Origin: 13-2-20CM-68-14 sp046733295
Lineage (GTDB): Bacteria; Actinomycetota; Thermoleophilia; Gaiellales; Gaiellaceae
Assembly (NCBI GenBank): GCA_046733295.1
Contig: JBKPOY010000071.1
Location: 1-11,860, forward strand
Direction of reading: 5' to 3'
Length of the DNA: 11,860 bases
How positions within the stretch are numbered: the first letter of the stretch is position 1; every line of letters starts with the position of its first letter. A program made the translations under genes and the position numbers. Positions 1 through 6,739 of the stretch are shown here, piece after piece. The notes beneath the pieces were generated by a model that was not told where the DNA came from, did no database searches, and saw only the letters and a program-made list of their open reading frames with translations.

Positions 1-720
1 CTCCTCGCGGCGCATGAAGCGGACGAAGTAGACGGCGAAGGCGCTGAAGAAGACGATCGCTTCCTCGACCGCCATCGTCAATCCGGCGAGCTGCTGGTCT
101 CCCAGCGCGGTCAGTCCCCAAAGCCTCGGCGCGTGCTTGTACGTCTCGTAGACGGCGTTCGGGATCAAGGCGAGGAGCAGTCCGAGCGGGCTGCAGAGGA
201 CGAACGCGGCGAACAGGTACGCGGCCGCCGCGCCCGGGGCGAGCGCGCCCGTCAGAACGGGCCACCAGAGCAGGACGCCGGTCACGAAGTACGCGAGGTG
301 CTCGACGTGGAGCAGCGTCTCCGGGCGACGCAGCGCCGCGTCGTAGGCCGCCGGCAGGTGCCAGGCGTAGTAGGTGACGAGCCACAGCGGGAGCGCGACG
401 AACGGGTGGGTCAGCGTGCGGACGAGTGCGAGGCGGCGGGCTGCCGCCGCCGCGGCCGGCGGGATCCCGAGCACGACGAGCGCCGGGGTCCACTCCGCGA
501 GCGCGACATTCTGCAGCAGATGGGCGGTCAGGAGGTAATGCAGAGCGAGGCTCTCGACCGGCGTCACAAAGACGGCCAGGATGACGGCCAGACCGAACAG
601 GAAGCAGGCGATCCGCCACCCCGGTGCCGGATACCGGCGCAGGAGCAACGCGTAGGCGAGTGCGAGCAGCGGTACGAGCACCACCGCCTCCGCGTGGAGG
701 CTCCACGTGTACGGATGCAC
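1..720 (-). CDS. ctaG: caa3-type cytochrome c oxidase assembly factor, CtaG-like, 3'-truncated
   Basis: This is a polytopic membrane protein of the Caa3_CtaG family (Pfam PF09678), which helps assemble the copper centre of cytochrome c oxidase in the plasma membrane. The window holds the first 240 residues, and the reading frame is still open at base 1, so the C-terminus is missing. Most of it is hydrophobic, with several predicted membrane helices. Family-like motifs are AHLLQNV (residues 66-72), YYAWHLP (117-123), LLHVEHLAYFVTG (136-148) followed by LWWPVLTG (151-158), and GDQQLAG (207-213). The His residues in the second and third of these are plausible metal or heme ligands (inference). 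The start is the GTG at 718-720. A stop lies four codons upstream in frame, so no earlier start exists, and no Shine-Dalgarno is visible, so it may be leaderless. It is divergent from tRNA-Gly. Confidence 0.87.
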   Translation of the reverse strand, partial: MHPYTWSLHAEAVVLVPLLALAYALLLRRYPAPGWRIACFLFGLAVILAVFVTPVESLALHYLLTAHLLQNVALAEWTPALVVLGIPPAAAAAARRLALVRTLTHPFVALPLWLVTYYAWHLPAAYDAALRRPETLLHVEHLAYFVTGVLLWWPVLTGALAPGAAAAYLFAAFVLCSPLGLLLALIPNAVYETYKHAPRLWGLTALGDQQLAGLTMAVEEAIVFFSAFAVYFVRFMRREE

Positions 721-725
721 GCCGC

Positions 726-731
726 TACGCT
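726..731 (+). promoter_or_regulatory. Possible -10 box (TACGCT) for tRNA-Gly
   Basis: TACGCT fits the loose actinobacterial -10 pattern TAnnnT and lies 15 bases before the tRNA. Similar hexamers precede three other tRNA genes here. No convincing -35 box was found, so the call rests on recurrence. Confidence 0.33.
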
Positions 732-746
732 AGATGCCGCTGCGCC

Positions 747-817
747 GCGGGCGTAGCTCAATGGTAGAGCCCCAGCCTTCCAAGCTGGTTATGCGGGTTC
801 GATTCCCGCCGCCCGCT
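747..817 (+). tRNA. tRNA-Gly (anticodon TCC)
   Basis: A full cloverleaf can be drawn. The acceptor stem GCGGGCG (747-753) pairs with CGCCCGC (810-816). The anticodon stem CCAGC/GCTGG encloses the loop CTTCCAA, with anticodon TCC at 779-781. The T arm is GCGGG-TTCGATT-CCCGC (793-809). The discriminator base is T817, as usual for bacterial tRNA-Gly. CCA is not encoded. It reads GGA and GGG codons. Confidence 0.97.
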
Positions 818-863
818 CTGTCCGCGTCCCCGGCCGCCGCGGCGAAACCGGCCGCGTCCCCAC

Positions 864-974
864 GTCGGACACCGTTGCGCGCGTGTAACGCATTCGTCAC
901 GAAACGGTGACGCGTCCTTTGCCCGTGCCGGCTCGGAGCCGCGGGGCGGGACCGACCGCGGTGTCGGACACCGT
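864..974. repeat. Short direct repeat GTCGGACACCGT, one copy inside a 15-base palindrome
   Basis: The 12-mer GTCGGACACCGT occurs at 864-875 and again at 963-974. The second copy lies inside a perfect palindrome, CGGTGTC-G-GACACCG, at 959-973. The 818-1019 spacer also holds two weaker stem-loops: CGTCAC/GTGACG (895-912) and CGGGGG/CCCCCG (977-1000). Neither is followed by a T tract. No reading frame in the spacer looks coding. The palindrome could be a protein-binding site or a dispersed genomic motif. Confidence 0.6.
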
Positions 975-1019
975 GACGGGGGCGTGCCGAATCACCCCCG
1001 CAAACGAAATAGACGTGCG

Positions 1020-1313
1020 TCAGCGAGGCTCGTCCGCAAGCGGCTCGAGGGCCGCCGCGGTCGGCTCCAACTCGCCGGACTCGAGCTTCGCCACGATCTC
1101 GCGAGCCAGGGCCCGGGCCTCCCCGTCCTGTTCGGCGCGTAGGACCGTGTTGACCGCCGCGAGGTGCTCCGCGCCGTCGAAGAGCTCGATGTCGACCGTG
1201 TCGAGCTCGCGGCGCGGGATGTACGAATCCTCGGGGACGCCGACGCGAACCTGGACCGAGCGGCCGTCCGGCAGGGTCGCGGTCAGCTCGACGGGCGCGC
1301 CGCGCAGGCTCAT
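1020..1313 (-). CDS. Hypothetical protein, 97 aa
   Basis: I do not recognise a family. The sequence is soluble and acidic with no signal peptide or membrane helix. The first half reads like a small beta-rich unit (LTATLPDGRSVQVRVGVPED, residues 10-29). The second half (about 46-85) looks helical and rich in Ala, Glu and Leu. The chosen start is ATG at 1311-1313. Only a weak GAGA lies upstream, so the start is moderately sure. A much longer frame continues upstream on this strand, but it runs antisense through the AI-2E permease gene and is a high-GC shadow. The gene is divergent from that permease with 63 bases between starts. Codon usage in the 97 codons is consistent with real coding. Confidence 0.62.
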   Translation of the reverse strand: MSLRGAPVELTATLPDGRSVQVRVGVPEDSYIPRRELDTVDIELFDGAEHLAAVNTVLRAEQDGEARALAREIVAKLESGELEPTAAALEPLADEPR

Positions 1314-1376
1314 CGGGGTCGCATTCTCACTGCACGCCGAACCGTAAACGTCCGACTCGGGCGCGATCCTGTCCGC

Positions 1377-2465
1377 GTGGTGCCCGAGCGGCTTGTCCGC
1401 TTTCCCGTGCGCACGATTCTGACGTCGCTCGCGACGATCATCGGCGTCGTCATCGTGCTCGAGGTGGTCTGGATCTCGCGCCACGTGATCACGTGGATCC
1501 TGATCTCGATCTTCCTCGCACTCGCGATGAACCCCGCGGTCGAGTTCTTCCAGCGGCGCGGCATCCGCCGCCGGGGCCTCGCGGCCGGCCTCACGTTCGT
1601 CCTCGTCCTCGCCTCCCTGGCGGCGATCGGCGCGCTCTTCGTGCCGACGGTCGTGAACCAGGTGAGCGACTTCGTCGGGAAGGTGCCTGACTACGTCAAG
1701 GACATCACCGAGGGGCGCGGCCGGCTCGGCTTCCTCGAGACGAAGTACCACCTGCCGGAGAAGATCCGCGACGCGGTCAACAAGGGAGGCGCGGCGAAGG
1801 TGCTCGGCCTGTCCGGCGCAGCGGTGTCGATCACGAAAAGCGTGATCACGATCGTCGTCGGGACGATCACGATCATCTTCCTGACCTTCTTCATGCTGCT
1901 GGAGGGGCCGAAGTGGGTGCAGCGCTTCTACAGCCTCCTGCCCGACGAGTCGCGTCCCCGCTGGGAGAACGTCGGCCGCCAGATCTACCGCACGGTCGGC
2001 GGGTACGTCACCGGCAACCTGGCGATCAGCGTGATCGCCGGGATCTCGTCGACGGTGGTGCTCCTGATCCTGGGCGTCCCCTTCGCCGTCGCGCTCGGGG
2101 TGCTCGTGGCGATCCTCGACCTGATCCCGCTGGCCGGGGCGACGCTGGCCCTGATCGCGGTCGACTCGGTCGCCTTCCTCCACTCGATTCCGGCGGGAAT
2201 CATCGTCTTCGTCTTCTTCATCGTCTACCAGCAGATCGAGAACCATCTCCTGCAGCCGCTCGTCTACGGGCGCACGGTGCAGCTCTCTCCCCTGGTCGTC
2301 CTGATCGCCGTCCTGATCGGGGCCGAGCTCGCCGGAATCCTCGGCGCCCTCGGTGCGATCCCGGTCGCCGGGGCCCTTCAGGTTCTGATCGTCGACTGGT
2401 TGAACCATCGCCGCGGGCCCCCGGTCGAGCCCGCGACCGCTATCCCCCAAACGGGGGAGCCCTAA
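1377..2465 (+). CDS. AI-2E family transporter (PerM/YdiK-like permease)
   Basis: This is a membrane protein of about 362 aa matching the AI-2E transporter family (PF01594). Family members include exporters of autoinducer-2 and proteins of other or unknown function, so the substrate cannot be named. It has an N-terminal helix pair (VIVLEVVWISRHVITWILIS) followed by LALAMNPAVEFFQRR, the usual family signature. A soluble middle domain follows (VVNQVSDFVGKVPDYVKD). The C-terminal helices contain the conserved LIPLAGATLALIAV and YQQIENHLLQPLVYGRTVQLSP segments. Size is normal for the family. The open frame extends upstream to about 1164, but that stretch is antisense to the neighbouring gene. I choose GTG at 1377 (GTG 1380 or 1407 are alternatives), with no clear Shine-Dalgarno. 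A TCCCCC-AAAC-GGGGGA hairpin (2443-2458) covers its last codons. Confidence 0.88.
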   Translation: MVPERLVRFPVRTILTSLATIIGVVIVLEVVWISRHVITWILISIFLALAMNPAVEFFQRRGIRRRGLAAGLTFVLVLASLAAIGALFVPTVVNQVSDFVGKVPDYVKDITEGRGRLGFLETKYHLPEKIRDAVNKGGAAKVLGLSGAAVSITKSVITIVVGTITIIFLTFFMLLEGPKWVQRFYSLLPDESRPRWENVGRQIYRTVGGYVTGNLAISVIAGISSTVVLLILGVPFAVALGVLVAILDLIPLAGATLALIAVDSVAFLHSIPAGIIVFVFFIVYQQIENHLLQPLVYGRTVQLSPLVVLIAVLIGAELAGILGALGAIPVAGALQVLIVDWLNHRRGPPVEPATAIPQTGEP

Positions 2466-2497
2466 TGTAATGGGGGAGCGCGGCCGATGTCTGGACC

Positions 2498-3052
2498 GTG
2501 CACCCCCTGCTTGCAACGCTTACCGCGGCTGCAATCGGCTTCGCCCCGAACAACCAGGCGCTCCACAGGCACGCCTCAGCCCCGAAGACTTCCAAGCGCC
2601 CGGCGGCGGCCGGAACGCAGCTCTCGGCGCTCGAGTCGCAGCTCCTGAGCCGGATCAACGGTGTCCGGGCCCGTCGCGGCCTCAGGCCCCTTCGCCTGTC
2701 CAGCCGTCTGACGGCCGCCGCCGACCAGCACTCGGCGTCGATGGCCCAGAAGGGCTACTTCAGCCACGATTCTGCGAACGGCAACTCGTTCTGGAAGCGC
2801 ATCGCGAGCTTCTACGGCTACCGCGGCTACAGGAGCTGGTCGGTCGGCGAGAACCTGCTCTGGTCGTCCCCCGACGTCACGCCTGCAGGCGGCGTGCGAA
2901 TGTGGATGACGAGCGCGGAGCACCGCGCGAACCTGCTCGACCGCAACTGGAGAGAGATCGGCCTGTCGGCGGTCCATGCGGCAAGCGCGCCGGGCGTCTA
3001 CGGTGGCGACGAGGTCACGATCGTCACCGCGGATTTCGGCCTCCGCTACTGA
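2498..3052 (+). CDS. CAP-domain (SCP/PR-1-like, YkwD-type) protein, probably exported
   Basis: The CAP domain (PF00188) fills residues 45-184. Typical landmarks are MAQKGYFSHDS (82-92), SVGENLLW (115-122), and MTSAEHRANLLDRNWREIGL (137-156) ending in a beta-rich tail. H90, E118 and H142 fit the conserved CAP cleft residues. Bacterial CAP proteins are usually secreted, and their molecular activity is mostly unknown. The first 16 residues (LLATLTAAAIGFA) could be a weak signal sequence, but they lack the usual basic N-terminus. The only available start in frame is GTG 2498, because the frame opens at 2471 after a TAA. The best ribosome-binding-like string (GGGGGAG, 2472-2478) lies far from it and nearer an ATG in another frame. 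The gene lies 32 bases after the AI-2E gene and may be cotranscribed with it. Confidence 0.87.
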   Translation: MHPLLATLTAAAIGFAPNNQALHRHASAPKTSKRPAAAGTQLSALESQLLSRINGVRARRGLRPLRLSSRLTAAADQHSASMAQKGYFSHDSANGNSFWKRIASFYGYRGYRSWSVGENLLWSSPDVTPAGGVRMWMTSAEHRANLLDRNWREIGLSAVHAASAPGVYGGDEVTIVTADFGLRY

Positions 3053-3062
3053 TTCTCGGCGC

Positions 3063-3068
3063 TACGCT
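3063..3068 (+). promoter_or_regulatory. Possible -10 box (TACGCT) for tRNA-Arg(TCT)
   Basis: TACGCT lies 9 bases before the tRNA. It is the same hexamer as the one before tRNA-Gly. A -35 element is not convincing. Confidence 0.33.
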
Positions 3069-3077
3069 TCGCTTCGA

Positions 3078-3149
3078 GCGCCTGTAGCTCAGCGGAAGAG
3101 CGACGGCCTTCTAAGCCGTTGGTCGGAGGTTCGAATCCTCCCAGGCGCA
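3078..3149 (+). tRNA. tRNA-Arg (anticodon TCT)
   Basis: The acceptor stem GCGCCTG (3078-3084) pairs with CAGGCGC (3142-3148). The anticodon stem ACGGC/GCCGT encloses CTTCTAA, with anticodon TCT at 3110-3112. The T arm is GGAGG-TTCGAAT-CCTCC (3125-3141). The discriminator is A3149 and CCA is not encoded. It reads AGA (and AGG by wobble), rare codons in a genome of this composition. Confidence 0.97.
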
Positions 3150-3191
3150 TGGGTTGTTTCCCTTCCGCTGATGCCGGGGAGGAGCGACGCC

Positions 3192-3485
3192 GTGGGCATC
3201 ATCATCAGCCTCATCGTCATCGCCGTCGGCGCGATCCTGGCCTGGGGAGTGACCTCGAACGGTGGCAGCGTCGACCTCGACGTGGTCGGGGCCGTGCTGA
3301 TCGTGGTCGGGTTCATCCTCTTCCTGATCTCGCTCGTGCTCTGGCGCACCTGGTGGGGCGCCGGCTTCTGGGGCTGGGGCCCGGGCCCCTACGACGAGGG
3401 CGCCGTGGTGAGGCGCCGCTCCTACCGCCCCGCGCGACGGAGGACGACGTACGTCGAGGAAGAGCCGCCCGAGCCACCGTACTGA
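3192..3485 (+). CDS. DUF6458-like small membrane protein, 97 aa
   Basis: The protein has two hydrophobic helices (residues about 2-19 and 32-51) joined by the polar turn TSNGGSVDLDVVG. This is the layout of actinobacterial DUF6458-type proteins. A Trp/Gly-rich stretch (WRTWWGAGFWGWGPGP, 51-66) follows, then a basic patch (RRRSYRPARRR) and an acidic, Pro-rich end. Function is unknown. The start is decided by the ribosome binding site: GGGGAGGAG at 3176-3184 lies 7 bases before GTG 3192, whereas the in-frame ATG at 3171 precedes that site and so cannot use it. It lies 42 bases after tRNA-Arg and 29 bases before the PfpI gene, so it may form an operon with the latter. Confidence 0.83.
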   Translation: MGIIISLIVIAVGAILAWGVTSNGGSVDLDVVGAVLIVVGFILFLISLVLWRTWWGAGFWGWGPGPYDEGAVVRRRSYRPARRRTTYVEEEPPEPPY

Positions 3486-3514
3486 TCCGAAATCCGACGA
3501 CCGAGGGGGTCGAC

Positions 3515-4102
3515 ATGGCCGACGAGTTGCAGGGCAAGAAGATTGCGTTCATCGCCACCGAGGGGGTCGAGCAGGTCGAGCTGACCGAGCCGTGGAAGGC
3601 CGTCGAGCAGGCAGGGGGAACCCCCGAGCTGATCTCGATCGACGACAAGGGCTTCAACGCCTGGAAGCACTTCGACAAGGGCGACACGTTCACGCCGGAC
3701 AAGACCGCTGAAGAGGCGCGGGTCGAGGACTACGACGGTCTCGTCCTGCCCGGCGGAGTGGCCAATCCCGACCAGTTGCGCGGTGACGAGAACGTCGTCG
3801 CGTTCATCCGCGACTTCGCGGCGTCCGGCAAGCCGATCGGCGTCATCTGCCACGGCCCCTGGACGCTGATCGAGGCCGGGGTCGTCGACGGCCGCAGGAT
3901 GACGTCTTGGCCGACGCTGCAGACCGACCTGCGCAACGCGGGCGCGAACTGGGTCGACGAGGAGGTCGTCGTCGACGCGGGGCTCGTGTCGAGCCGCAAG
4001 CCGGACGACCTGCCGGCCTTCAACGCCAAGATCGTCGAGGAGTTCGCGGAGGGGCGCCACCCGGAGTCGGCGGAGAAGACGCAAGAAGCAATTCAGAGCT
4101 AG
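3515..4102 (+). CDS. DJ-1/PfpI family protein (PfpI protease/glyoxalase/deglycase-like)
   Basis: This is a 195-aa cytosolic protein of the class I glutamine amidotransferase-like DJ-1/PfpI superfamily (PF01965). The nucleophile elbow is PIGVICHGPWTLIEAG (107-122), with C112 and H113 as the expected catalytic pair. An N-terminal Glu in IATEGVEQVELTEPW (13-27; E16) fits the family's conserved acidic residue. VLPGGVANPDQLR (77-89) and SSRKPDDLPAF (159-169) are also characteristic. Relatives are reported as proteases, methylglyoxal glyoxalases or protein deglycases, and the exact activity here cannot be told. The length is typical. The start ATG has GAGGGGG (3503-3509) five bases upstream. It is a probable stress-response gene, possibly cotranscribed with the small membrane gene before it. 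Confidence 0.93.
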   Translation: MADELQGKKIAFIATEGVEQVELTEPWKAVEQAGGTPELISIDDKGFNAWKHFDKGDTFTPDKTAEEARVEDYDGLVLPGGVANPDQLRGDENVVAFIRDFAASGKPIGVICHGPWTLIEAGVVDGRRMTSWPTLQTDLRNAGANWVDEEVVVDAGLVSSRKPDDLPAFNAKIVEEFAEGRHPESAEKTQEAIQS

Positions 4103-4149
4103 ACCACCGGTCGCACCATCCAGACGGGCCGCCGTTCGTCTAACCCTGC

Positions 4150-4902
4150 GTGAAGCTTGCGCTGCTGCTCGTCCCGCTGGCCTTGCTCGCGACGGGCTGC
4201 GGCGGCAAGAAAGAGGCGTTCGACACGGTTCCCCTCGAGCAGGTTGGCCCCCTCGGGAGCGGCGCCGATCAGGTCTGGTTCTACCCGTCGAAGGGCGATC
4301 CGCGCTCGGTCGTGATCTTCCTGCACGGCTACGGCGGCGCGCGCGAGGAGACGCCGGTCAACCACGTCCCGTGGCTGAAGCACCTCGCCGAGGAGGGCAG
4401 CGACGTGATCTACCCGCGCTACGAGGTCGGCGGACTGCCCGACCCGTTCCCCCATCTCGACGCCGGCGTCGAGGCGGCGCGTGAGCGGCTGGGCAACCCG
4501 AAGGTGCCGACGATCGTGATCGGCTACTCGCGCGGGGCCAGGGTCGGAGTCGACTATGCGGCCATCCAGGCGGAGAACGGCAACGAGCCGAAGGCCGTCC
4601 TCGCCGTCTTCCCGGGCCTCAACTCGCCCGGCGAGCGGCTCGGCCCGCTGGACGCGCTGGACTCCGACACGGAGATCGTGATGATGGTCGGCGACCGCGA
4701 CACGGGGGTCGGCGGCGTGGGCGCGCGCGCCATCCTCGCCCGCTTGGCGCAGGCGGGCTTCCCGGCGGATCGGATCCAAATCATCGGGGTCAAGTCCAAC
4801 AAGCGCTTCTCAGCGACCCACCTTTCGGTGCTCGAGTCGAGCCCCGGGGCGCAGGCCGCCTTCTGGAAGCCGGCCGACAAGCTGATCGACTCGGTTCGTT
4901 AG
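4150..4902 (+). CDS. Alpha/beta-hydrolase-fold lipoprotein, 250 aa
   Basis: The N-terminus LALLLVPLALLATGC is a lipoprotein signal, with lipidated C17 expected, so the protein should be anchored to the outside of the membrane. The hydrolase fold follows. VVIFLHGYGG (54-63) is the oxyanion-hole strand and loop, and GYSRG (125-129) is the nucleophile elbow with S127. GDRD (181-184) supplies the acid, and H224 in SATHLSV is the catalytic His. All triad positions are present, so it is probably an active esterase- or lipase-like enzyme, but the substrate is unknown. The start is GTG 4150. No strong Shine-Dalgarno is seen, but the signal peptide begins right there. It lies 47 bases after the PfpI gene and 33 bases before tRNA-His. 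Confidence 0.86.
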   Translation: MKLALLLVPLALLATGCGGKKEAFDTVPLEQVGPLGSGADQVWFYPSKGDPRSVVIFLHGYGGAREETPVNHVPWLKHLAEEGSDVIYPRYEVGGLPDPFPHLDAGVEAARERLGNPKVPTIVIGYSRGARVGVDYAAIQAENGNEPKAVLAVFPGLNSPGERLGPLDALDSDTEIVMMVGDRDTGVGGVGARAILARLAQAGFPADRIQIIGVKSNKRFSATHLSVLESSPGAQAAFWKPADKLIDSVR

Positions 4903-4915
4903 CCGCGAACCGGGC

Positions 4916-4921
4916 TATTCT
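4916..4921 (+). promoter_or_regulatory. Possible -10 box (TATTCT) for the tRNA-His/tRNA-Arg pair
   Basis: TATTCT lies 13 bases before the G-1 base of tRNA-His and is the best TAnnnT match among the four tRNA-upstream hexamers. It would drive both tRNAs, which are only 12 bases apart. Confidence 0.38.
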
Positions 4922-4935
4922 GTCGCTGCTGCGCG

Positions 4936-5008
4936 GTGGCGGTAGCTCAGTTGGTAGAGCCCCGGGTTGTGGTCCCGGTGGTCGGGGGTTCGAGTCCCCT
5001 CCGCCACC
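4936..5008 (+). tRNA. tRNA-His (anticodon GTG)
   Basis: The acceptor stem GTGGCGG (4936-4942) pairs with CCGCCAC (5001-5007). The diagnostic extra G-1 is at 4935 and faces C73 at 5008, as required by histidyl-tRNA synthetase. The anticodon stem CCGGG/CCCGG encloses TTGTGGT, with anticodon GTG at 4969-4971. The T arm is GGGGG-TTCGAGT-CCCCT. CCA is not encoded. Confidence 0.97.
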
Positions 5009-5020
5009 CCTCGTCCCACC

Positions 5021-5092
5021 GGCCCCGTAGCTCAGTGGATAGAGCGGCGGACTTCGAATCCGCGTGCGGAGGTTCGATTCCTCCCGGGGCCA
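5021..5092 (+). tRNA. tRNA-Arg (anticodon TCG)
   Basis: The acceptor stem GGCCCCG (5021-5027) pairs with CGGGGCC (5085-5091). The anticodon stem GCGGA/TCCGC encloses CTTCGAA, with anticodon TCG at 5054-5056. The T arm is GGAGG-TTCGATT-CCTCC (5068-5084). The discriminator is A5092 and CCA is not encoded. It lies 12 bases after tRNA-His, so the two are probably processed from one transcript. It reads CGA codons. Confidence 0.97.
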
Positions 5093-5132
5093 TCGAGACC
5101 GGCATGGCTACGCGAAGATGGTCTGGGGACGC

Positions 5133-6014
5133 TCACGGCCAGCCGACTCCGGGTGCCGGCGCGTCGGCGACGAGAACCTGACCCGTCCGCGCGGCGACGA
5201 CGTCGTCGACGTTCTCGGGGCCGCGCCAGTCGGCGGCGAGCATGAACAGCGTGCGGCGGTCGGGACCCCCGAGCATGCTCGCGAAGCAGGGCCGGTCGAG
5301 CTGGATGCGCTCCAGCACCTCGCCGCCCTCGCGGACACGCGCGCAGTCGTTGGCGCCGTGTGCGGTGGACGCCCAGATGCAGCCGTCGGCATCGAGGCAG
5401 ATGCCGTCCGGGGCGACACCGTCCGCCCACGTGCGCCGATTGGACAGGCCGCCGTCGTCGTCGATGTCGAAGGCGGTGAGCCGTCCGGCGAACGATTCGG
5501 CGACGACCAGCGTGCGGTTGTCGGGCGTGACGACCATCCCATTCGGGAATCCGAGCTCGTCGGCGACCTCCCGCGCCTGACCGTCGGCCGTGACGAGTGC
5601 GATCTTTCCAGGCGCCTTTCCGCTCGTCAGGATGTCGTTGAAGTCGGCGAAGTCGAAGTTGATCGTGTTGACGTAGGCGTTGCCGCGCCCGTCGACGGTC
5701 AGCTCGCTCCAGCCGACCGGCGAGATGTCGCTGAGGTCGGCGTGCCGCACGCGCGAGCCGTCGGGCTCGACGCGGAGCAGCTCGGCCCCTGTGATCAGCA
5801 TCCGGCCGTCCGGGAGCCAGTTGGTGGCCCAGCCCAGCCCCTCGGAGCCCCGTCCCGCCACCTCGCTATTGCCTTCCAGGTCGACCGCGACGATCTCGCC
5901 GGTACCCCAGTTCGAGAACCACAAGCGATTGTCGTGCCATCGCGGCGACTCGCCGATAGCGAGTCCTTCGAGGAGCACGCGCGGTTCGATGACCTGCGAA
6001 GTGGACTCGGACAT
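5133..6014 (-). CDS. SMP-30/gluconolactonase/LRE family protein
   Basis: This 293-aa protein has the six-bladed propeller signature of the SMP-30/gluconolactonase family (PF08450), calcium- or zinc-dependent lactone hydrolases. Expected metal ligands are present: E22 in GESPRW, N158 in FPNGMVVTPDNRTLVVAES (156-174), and D203 in APDGICLDADGCIWAS (201-216). DGRGNAYVNT (108-117) is another family strand. There is no signal peptide, so it is probably cytosolic. The substrate could be a sugar lactone, but related enzymes hydrolyse other lactones or esters. The start ATG at 6012-6014 has a strong AAGGAGGT ribosome binding site just upstream. The frame stays open further upstream, but that stretch is antisense to the globin gene. 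A 15-base palindrome sits behind the ribosome binding site. Confidence 0.92.
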   Translation of the reverse strand: MSESTSQVIEPRVLLEGLAIGESPRWHDNRLWFSNWGTGEIVAVDLEGNSEVAGRGSEGLGWATNWLPDGRMLITGAELLRVEPDGSRVRHADLSDISPVGWSELTVDGRGNAYVNTINFDFADFNDILTSGKAPGKIALVTADGQAREVADELGFPNGMVVTPDNRTLVVAESFAGRLTAFDIDDDGGLSNRRTWADGVAPDGICLDADGCIWASTAHGANDCARVREGGEVLERIQLDRPCFASMLGGPDRRTLFMLAADWRGPENVDDVVAARTGQVLVADAPAPGVGWP

Positions 6015-6029
6015 CCCAACCTCCTTTTT

Positions 6030-6044
6030 GCGACAGTTTGTCGC
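6030..6044. promoter_or_regulatory. Operator-like palindrome upstream of the SMP-30 gene
   Basis: GCGACA-GTT-TGTCGC is a perfect inverted repeat of 6+3+6 bases. It lies about 15 bases before the SMP-30 start codon and directly behind its ribosome binding site, where a repressor could block transcription. In RNA it could instead form a small hairpin. No regulator gene is adjacent. Confidence 0.42.
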
Positions 6045-6198
6045 GGCGCTCTGCCGACTGTCGAAGCCCCTCGTCGGGCGGCTCAACAGATCAGCCCGAT
6101 GGGGCAGAGTGGAATCCGAGCGGGGCAGTTCGGCGTAGTTAGCGGACGGCGCGTGATCTTCTTCTACCGATGAAGTGAACCCCCGTCTAGGAGGAAAG

Positions 6199-6624
6199 AT
6201 GACGGAATCGAGTCTGTACGAACGGCTTGGTGGCGCATTCGCCATCGCAGCTGTGGTCGACCACTTCAGCGATGCTCTCGTGCACAATCCGATCGTCGGC
6301 CAGAACTCGCAAAACCCGGACCTCCGGGAATGGCACACCGACAATCTGGGCCGACTTCCAGGGCTCAAATTCATGCGCACCCTGTGGGTCTGCAACGTTG
6401 CCGGTGGACCTCAGGAATATGCAGGCACGAAACCAGGCAGTACTCCGCTCGGCTTGGAAGAAGCCCATCGCGAACTGAAAATCTCTCCGACCCAGTTCGA
6501 CGAAGTCGCGGCTGAACTTGGACGAACGCTTGACTTCTTCAAGGTGCCCAAGCGCGAGAAGGAGGAGGTTCTGGCTGCATTTGCCGCACATAAGGGCGAG
6601 GTGACCGAGGGATACTCCCAGTAG
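6199..6624 (+). CDS. Group I truncated hemoglobin-like protein, 141 aa
   Basis: This is a truncated 2-on-2 globin (PF01152). YERLGGAFAIAAVVDHF (7-23) is the A/B helix region. LPGLKFMRTLWVCNVAGGPQ (53-72) is the E helix with the conserved GGP. LEEAHRELKISPTQFDEV (86-103) holds the proximal heme ligand H90, and the C-terminal helices follow. Such proteins bind oxygen or nitric oxide, often for NO detoxification. By my alignment from memory, the usual B10 Tyr is Ser24 and the usual E11 Gln is Arg60. I recall a known subgroup that has similar LPGLKFMRTLW sequence. The start ATG has TAGGAGGAAAG upstream; the in-frame ATG at 6175 would precede that site. Base composition is lower in GC than its neighbours. 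It is divergent from the SMP-30 gene. Confidence 0.9.
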   Translation: MTESSLYERLGGAFAIAAVVDHFSDALVHNPIVGQNSQNPDLREWHTDNLGRLPGLKFMRTLWVCNVAGGPQEYAGTKPGSTPLGLEEAHRELKISPTQFDEVAAELGRTLDFFKVPKREKEEVLAAFAAHKGEVTEGYSQ

Positions 6625-6739
6625 CCGCCGCGGGCGGAAATCACGGACCCGAGAGCCGAAGCTCTGACGATTTTGCGACGGCTGGCACCTATGGAGCTTC
6701 CCGAGCCGAGACCCGCATGTCGGCCGCGGCCGCGTCACG

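Noticed and set aside
133..756. Plus-strand frame across the ctaG region
   Set aside because: The opposite strand gives a clear CtaG membrane protein, and this frame is charged low-complexity shadow.
818..1019. Possible small gene in the spacer after tRNA-Gly
   Set aside because: The frame covering it has no ribosome binding site, continues antisense over the 97-aa gene, and is low in recognisable protein character.
1020..2516. A 498-codon minus-strand frame opposite the AI-2E gene
   Set aside because: Only its last 97 codons look like protein. The rest is Asp/Arg/His-rich sequence typical of the antisense of a membrane protein gene.
6721..6732. 12-base palindrome CGGCCGCGGCCG
   Set aside because: It is made only of G and C in a GC-rich genome, and simple alternation of CGG/CCG produces such strings often by chance.
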